Shown in pieces: positions 5,736 through 9,799 of a stretch of DNA of 9,799 bases. Position numbers and translations under genes: made by a program. The DNA is from Thermoplasmata archaeon (lineage in GTDB: Archaea > Thermoplasmatota > Thermoplasmata > WALJ01): NCBI GenBank assembly GCA_015522885.1, contig WALJ01000036.1, positions 1-9,799 of the forward strand, written 5' to 3'. Positions within the stretch are counted from its first letter, which is position 1, and each line of letters opens with the position of its first letter. The notes below the pieces were generated by a model. The model was not told the origin of the DNA. It worked only from the letters and a program-made list of their open reading frames with translations, and ran no database searches.

Positions 5736-8700
5736 ATATCCCCTCCAAAATGTATATTTCTTACATACTGATTTGCAAAATTGTAATCAGAAGCTGAGAG
5801 AATCCCATTAACGATATCCAGCCCCATCACCATTGTATCATAATATCCGCTCAGCACTGCGGTTATGAACCCATATACGGCAGATATCCAGTCGTTTACG
5901 GACATTGGAAGAGGTTCACCGTAACTGTTTATCAAATCCAACAGAGACTGCTCTATGTCTACTCCATGATCTTTCAACTCATCTGCAATCGCTTTCAAGT
6001 TTATGTCGGCCTTAGCAATGGTGTTCTCCACACCGACACCAAAGGTTAACCCGATTCTATTTAACTGAACCCCTTTTCTTCCGCCGATATCAAAGCACAG
6101 AAAATGAAAAACTGCCGTGTCCGGAGGCATATCGTCGTCTATGTCTATTTGCTGGAGCTCTTTCGCTCCAACCTCTATTGGCCCCATGGAAACAGATGAA
6201 GGGTCGGGAGCCTGCCAGAGATTTATACCTAACTGAGCATCGAGATTTAAAGTTAGATAGAATGTTACCCAACCGTCCTGACCATCCTTCGTTGCTCCTT
6301 CGAGGTCTGCACCATCGATATACAGAGCGAGACCTGCACTGCCAGAGAGAGGCAGCCCGGCATATGCTGTTTGAACGTCCATACTCCCTCTCACATAGTA
6401 GAGAGTTTTTACAGGGTTGTCATTGTCAAATGGGTTTCTGCCCATCATTATTTCTTCTCCATTTGTATAACCATCTCTATCAATGTCCGCAACGGGGTTT
6501 ACTCCATGTCCTGAGTAAAACTGGCTCACAAAACCATCTGAAAGGTGGTCTTCAACGTCATCTATAACTATCTGTCCGTTCTTATAATCCGGTGGATTCA
6601 GCCCACCAGTACCGTACCACTGGGCAACAAATTTCATAAAGGTAGTCATGTCCATGTTCGTAATACTGCCTGCACTGCCTCCTTCGAGACCTTTTTTCAC
6701 GAATTCAACGCACAATTCCACTTTACTTATCTGAGCATCTGGAAAAGGATCGTATTTATCATCAACGCCGTCGCCATCTGTGTCGGCTAGGATCGGACTC
6801 GTCACTATCAGATTTTGGTCTAGAAAAACGGAACCTGTAGGCGAGTTCCATGATCTATCGGGATGTCCGTCTCCATCGAAGTCATGTGTAGCGTTATATA
6901 TTAATTGAGATGCTTCCTCATCGGTTATATTTCCCAAGCCCACAGAGTCGTTTAGCCTAACAAAAAAGCTTTCTGCAGGAATGTACTCTGCTGTTATCAT
7001 CTGGCGGTTTATTTCATCAACCTCTACTTTTTCGTTAGTGTCTTCAGTCCCATCTCTATTAAAATCTATCCATATATATCTATTATCATTGGATCTGCCT
7101 CTTGGCCTCGTCTCATCTATATCTAAAATTCCATCGCCATCAGAATCCCACGAACCGTCTCCTTCGGGTTTCGTGCCTATCCGATATTCTTGCCAATCAG
7201 ATAGGCCATCTTCATCCGAGTCTCTTTTCAGAGGGTCGGAAGAAACAAAAACACGGTTATTGTTGATATATGTATTCCAGCCATTTATTTCAAAGCTGTC
7301 TTTTAAACCATCGCCATCCATATCTGCATTTACAGGGCTTGTCCCATATCCTCCGGCTCCGTTATGGTTCGGGTTTCCTATCTCTCCTTTTTCTTCGTTG
7401 CTGTCCCAGACTCCGTTATGGTTCGCATCATTCCAGCCATCATATAGGTTGTCCCCATCCGTATCCGAATTCAATGGTGAGGTTGTGGCTTTCAAAGTAA
7501 TATCATCTATCTTTATATATGGTGGAGTTTCAGCAGAGAAAAATGGTAGAAACTGAAACATCACCCACAAATCTCCTTCTGTAGTCGTTATTGCTCTCGT
7601 ATCGCCGGAAGATCTCGTCTGCAAAGCTCCACCTCCACCTCCCCAGTGTCCCAATTCATATCTGCTAAATAAATCCAGCTCTATTGTTTCTTCTTTCCAC
7701 TCAGAGCTTGGTTCTAGTCTGATGATGTTCGGTCTAAAATGCCCTATGAGAAGGCTAACTTCTGTACTCCTAGGCTCATCTGATTTATAATAGAAGCTCA
7801 GTGTTGCCCACTGCGAGTCCGGAAGATTAAACCTTTCTGACTCCAAACCAGTGGAGCTATATATACTCCCATGGCTTTTGTCTATATACCAAAAATGCGT
7901 TCCACTGTGGGCCTGACCTGTAGATATTAGCCACGAATGGTAGTAACCTGCTTCTTCTCCTGTTTTCCATAGGAGATTCCCATACTCCACATCATCAGAG
8001 AATACCGTATGGTAGGTATTTCTTTCGTAATAATCTTTAAGACCATCACCATCGGAATCAAATTTTGTAGAATCCTCTATGTAAAGCTCATCGGCTGGTG
8101 TACTTGTCTTTGCCCACACTATGTTGTTTTCAGTATCCACACCTGTGTATTTTTCTATGATTTCTTTTCCGTTTTCGATGTGATATAGTGCCAAAGCCTC
8201 CTCTTTATCGCTATAAACAGAAGGATCATATGGTTTGACCCGTATCTCATTTCTCTGCTCAACATCAGGTATTGAAAATTCTATTGTGAGTCCTCCTGCT
8301 CTTGTAGCTCCTTTTATCGTTATAACAGGTATGTCCGTTCTGTCATCCGCATAATCTACGACTACGGTAACTTCTATTTCATCGCTCTTTGCAACAGCAA
8401 CAGCATCATAATCTTTTTTATCGGTCATGTTCAGGTTTGTGTATACCAGCGGATTGGTCTTTATATCCACATCCCCTGTCTGTGAGTTTATTTCTATCTC
8501 CTTACCATCAGCTATCAAATCTCCGTCCGAATCCCAGTCCCACGGGTTTGCTATCCCATCGCCGTCAGTGTCATTGTCATAGCCCATATACGATATCTCG
8601 AACCAGTCGGGTGCTCCGTCTCCGTCCGAGTCTGACTTTGTCGGGTCGGTATAGTAATTGTATATCTCCCAGTAATCGGCAACATAATCCCCGTCCGAAT

Positions 8701-8998
8701 CCCATGCGTTCGGATTTGTTCCTTTGCCGCTTTCGAATTCATTCGTGAGAGAATCCTTATCCGAATCGACACCCACATTTATTATGAGGTAATCCGTGGA
8801 ACTTGCTCCGTCATCGTCGGTTACCGTGAGATAAACGGTATATGTTCCCGATGAAGTGTATATATGCTTAACAATCCTCCCGCTCGCACTGCTTCCATCC
8901 CCGAAATCCCATGAATAGCTGAGGGAATTCCTATCTGAGAATGTGTCCGTTCCCGTACCGTTGAATGTTATCTCCAATATAGGATTACATTCTCTCAC
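5732..8998 (-). CDS. Large PKD / DxDxDG (thrombospondin type 3-like) repeat protein, probable cell-surface protein
   Basis: Protein of 1088 residues, probably extracellular and calcium-binding. Residues 1-75 are a PKD domain (SYSWDFGDGSS at 27-37, GTYTVYLTVTDDDGA at 51-65) that lacks its first strand. DxDxDG-type loops follow at about 78, 100, 123, 143 and 156, then at 314, 512, 559, 593, 618, 645, 706, 739 and 838, resembling thrombospondin type 3 repeats. Residues about 180-305 are an unassigned beta-rich region. Residues about 330-505 look like a carbohydrate-binding or MAM-like beta-sandwich (SGTHFWYIDKS, TLSFYYKSDE, ending PYIKIDDITLK). Residues 860-1088 match nothing I recognise. No signal peptide and no membrane anchor are seen. 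The start is GTG, one base after the upstream stop, with AGGTG five bases before it; an in-frame stop at 9020-9022 excludes any longer start. See the finding on a possible frameshift. Confidence 0.88.
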   Translation of the reverse strand: MRECNPILEITFNGTGTDTFSDRNSLSYSWDFGDGSSASGRIVKHIYTSSGTYTVYLTVTDDDGASSTDYLIINVGVDSDKDSLTNEFESGKGTNPNAWDSDGDYVADYWEIYNYYTDPTKSDSDGDGAPDWFEISYMGYDNDTDGDGIANPWDWDSDGDLIADGKEIEINSQTGDVDIKTNPLVYTNLNMTDKKDYDAVAVAKSDEIEVTVVVDYADDRTDIPVITIKGATRAGGLTIEFSIPDVEQRNEIRVKPYDPSVYSDKEEALALYHIENGKEIIEKYTGVDTENNIVWAKTSTPADELYIEDSTKFDSDGDGLKDYYERNTYHTVFSDDVEYGNLLWKTGEEAGYYHSWLISTGQAHSGTHFWYIDKSHGSIYSSTGLESERFNLPDSQWATLSFYYKSDEPRSTEVSLLIGHFRPNIIRLEPSSEWKEETIELDLFSRYELGHWGGGGGALQTRSSGDTRAITTTEGDLWVMFQFLPFFSAETPPYIKIDDITLKATTSPLNSDTDGDNLYDGWNDANHNGVWDSNEEKGEIGNPNHNGAGGYGTSPVNADMDGDGLKDSFEINGWNTYINNNRVFVSSDPLKRDSDEDGLSDWQEYRIGTKPEGDGSWDSDGDGILDIDETRPRGRSNDNRYIWIDFNRDGTEDTNEKVEVDEINRQMITAEYIPAESFFVRLNDSVGLGNITDEEASQLIYNATHDFDGDGHPDRSWNSPTGSVFLDQNLIVTSPILADTDGDGVDDKYDPFPDAQISKVELCVEFVKKGLEGGSAGSITNMDMTTFMKFVAQWYGTGGLNPPDYKNGQIVIDDVEDHLSDGFVSQFYSGHGVNPVADIDRDGYTNGEEIMMGRNPFDNDNPVKTLYYVRGSMDVQTAYAGLPLSGSAGLALYIDGADLEGATKDGQDGWVTFYLTLNLDAQLGINLWQAPDPSSVSMGPIEVGAKELQQIDIDDDMPPDTAVFHFLCFDIGGRKGVQLNRIGLTFGVGVENTIAKADINLKAIADELKDHGVDIEQSLLDLINSYGEPLPMSVNDWISAVYGFITAVLSGYYDTMVMGLDIVNGILSASDYNFANQYVRNIHFGGDI
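5740..5746 (-). promoter_or_regulatory. Ribosome binding site of the FG-GAP gene
   Basis: The minus strand reads GGAGGGG, ATAT, then ATG. It lies in the last codons of the large upstream gene, whose TGA overlaps this ATG, and indicates translational coupling of the two surface proteins. Confidence 0.7.
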
Positions 8999-8999
8999 A

Positions 9000-9506
9000 T
9001 TAACACCTGTACTCTCCCCTTATGAAATTTCCCTTTATCTTTGCTCTCATATCATCCGTAAAGAATCCGCCTGCATCTTTGCTTTTCAACAGAATATAAT
9101 CTCCTACAGAAATTTTTCCATCGTTATCCGCATCCACATAGAGAACATCTGCACTGTAGTTCTGCTCTTTCCATTTTAAATATGCTATATCCATAAGCAT
9201 GTATGTGTCTGAATATCCGCCGGAGGTTTTTTCAGTGGAAACCTTGGAACCGTTTGCATATTCCGTATATATGAGTTTCTTGGGAGAATCTGTTATTCCG
9301 AGACTGCAATGCGTTGCATTGGCCCTGATAATATCTACTTTGTACCAATCTTGGTCGAATTTCTCGGGGCAGGAGGTATAAACAATCAAAACTTTTGTAC
9401 CACCCATATTTCCAACCATCATATAAATTATAGATAGGACTGCCAAAGATAATATTAGTATTACCGTCAAAACCAGAAGTAATCTACGGGTTGTTTTGTT
9501 CATCAT
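9000..9506 (-). CDS. Signal-anchored small protein with EF-hand-like loop
   Basis: Hypothetical protein of 168 residues. A basic start (MMNKTTRR) leads into a hydrophobic segment at about residues 9-31, a signal anchor that places the rest outside the cell. Near residues 124-137 is DADNDGKISVGDYI, an EF-hand/dockerin-like calcium loop with Asp at positions 1, 3, 5 and 12. The pattern of short membrane stem, beta-rich body and a late DxDxDGxIxxGDY motif resembles archaeal pilin-like surface proteins, but the N-terminus lacks a clear class III pilin peptidase site, so I do not assign it. Cysteines occur near residues 46 and 68 and at the very C-terminus. Its GAGGTGA ribosome binding site overlaps the preceding gene's stop codon. 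Starts at 9506 or 9503 (ATGATG) are both possible. Confidence 0.8.
   Translation of the reverse strand: MMNKTTRRLLLVLTVILILSLAVLSIIYMMVGNMGGTKVLIVYTSCPEKFDQDWYKVDIIRANATHCSLGITDSPKKLIYTEYANGSKVSTEKTSGGYSDTYMLMDIAYLKWKEQNYSADVLYVDADNDGKISVGDYILLKSKDAGGFFTDDMRAKIKGNFIRGEYRC
9004..9008 (-). promoter_or_regulatory. Candidate ribosome binding site for the GTG start of the large protein
   Basis: The minus strand reads AGGTG, TTAAT, GTG, lying in the last codons of the 168-residue gene. It is a short match, but at good spacing, and is the main argument that the GTG at 8998 is a genuine start rather than the result of a frameshift. Confidence 0.5.
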
Positions 9507-9509
9507 TTT

Positions 9510-9516
9510 TCACCTC
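9510..9516 (-). promoter_or_regulatory. Ribosome binding site overlapping the upstream stop
   Basis: The minus strand reads GAGGTGA, AAA, ATGATG. The TGA stop of the preceding small gene forms the beginning of this site (TGAGGTGA), so the two genes are expected to be translationally coupled. Spacing is 3 bases to the first ATG and 6 to the second, which slightly favours 9503. Confidence 0.7.
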
Positions 9517-9799
9517 AGGAGTCATTCCAGACATCGGCCATTCCCCATTCAGACATCACACTTTCACCGTTTTTGTATCTTCCTTTACTCCCGAGAGTAT
9601 CCGCTGAAATCGCTATCTCCGAAGGCGTGAGAGACGCAACCGGTGCCGCTCCTCCCACAAAGGAAACAAAGGCATAGGCGCTCATCAGGAAAACAGATAG
9701 AACTGCCATAATCTTATACCTCAGCGGAACTCTCCTCAAACTGCCGATGATGCTTCTTTTTTGCCACAGGGTCACCGAGGGAATATAGGGGAAGGAGTA
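9515..9799 (-). CDS. Small membrane-anchored protein of unknown function (5' end probably off the window)
   Basis: I do not recognise this protein. The frame is open to the right edge, so the start may lie outside. Possible internal starts are GTG at 9775 (86 residues, no ribosome binding site seen) and ATG at 9709, which has GAGGT eight bases upstream and would begin directly with a hydrophobic signal-like segment (MAVLSVFLMSAYAFVSFVGG, 20 residues). The longer forms add a basic stretch (RSIIGSLRRVPLRYK) that gives a normal positive-inside anchor. After the membrane segment come about 44 polar residues ending in EWGMADVWNDS. It lies 8 bases before the signal-anchored gene and is probably part of the same surface operon. 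Confidence 0.55.
   Translation of the reverse strand, partial: YSFPYIPSVTLWQKRSIIGSLRRVPLRYKIMAVLSVFLMSAYAFVSFVGGAAPVASLTPSEIAISADTLGSKGRYKNGESVMSEWGMADVWNDS

Noticed and set aside
7355..7422. Short DNA repeat (TCCGTTATGGTTCG twice)
   Set aside because: It lies within the giant gene and encodes two similar NHNG loops, so it is explained by protein-level repetition.
6981..7556. Plus-strand open frame of 191 codons opposite the giant gene
   Set aside because: It is Ser/Pro-rich as expected from the antisense of Asp/Gly-rich repeat codons; no ribosome binding site or domain is visible.
9000..9506. Type IV pilin or archaellin
   Set aside because: A membrane stem and a DxDxDG loop fit such proteins loosely, but there is no convincing prepilin peptidase cleavage site at the N-terminus.

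Overview
The window looks like part of an archaeal chromosome. A TATA-like box sits about 27 bases upstream of the first base of the best-supported tldD start codon, several genes have strong GGTGA/GGAGG-type ribosome binding sites, and there is a double winged-helix regulator, a TldD/PmbA (TldE) pair and a PKD / DxDxDG-repeat / FG-GAP set of surface proteins. This mixture would fit a euryarchaeal or Thermoplasmata-like lineage, but the lineage is a guess; the domain Archaea is more secure.

Left part (1-3830): a winged-helix regulator whose 5' end lies off the window runs rightwards (2-568). Its stop codon overlaps the stop codon of a convergent leftward cluster: tldD (2448-3830), pmbA/tldE (1092-2447) and a small nitroreductase-fold flavoprotein (565-1083). 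These three genes abut or are 8 bases apart and probably form one operon read from a promoter near 3857-3864. The TldD copy has the HExxxH zinc motif and the C-terminal cysteine; the PmbA copy lacks HExxxH, as expected for the partner subunit.

Middle (3831-4241): a 411-base intergenic region that is unusually rich in structure. It carries the tldD promoter, a 45-base tandem repeat (two identical copies plus a partial third, each with a small hairpin), a perfect 13-base inverted repeat with a 17-base loop, and an 11-base inverted repeat straddling the stop codon of the next gene.

Right part (4242-9799): four tightly spaced leftward genes that look like a cell-surface operon. In order of transcription they are a small protein with one membrane segment (5' end off the window), a 168-residue signal-anchored protein with an EF-hand-like DxDxDG loop, a 1088-residue protein with an incomplete PKD domain, about fourteen aspartate-rich calcium-binding-type repeats and a beta-sandwich-like domain, and a 497-residue FG-GAP-type protein with a signal peptide, a C-terminal membrane anchor and about ten N-glycosylation sequons. 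The large protein has no export signal of its own and begins inside a PKD domain, directly after the stop codon of the 168-residue gene. That makes this junction the most puzzling coding feature in the window. By eye the right part is more A+T-rich than the tldD/pmbA part.
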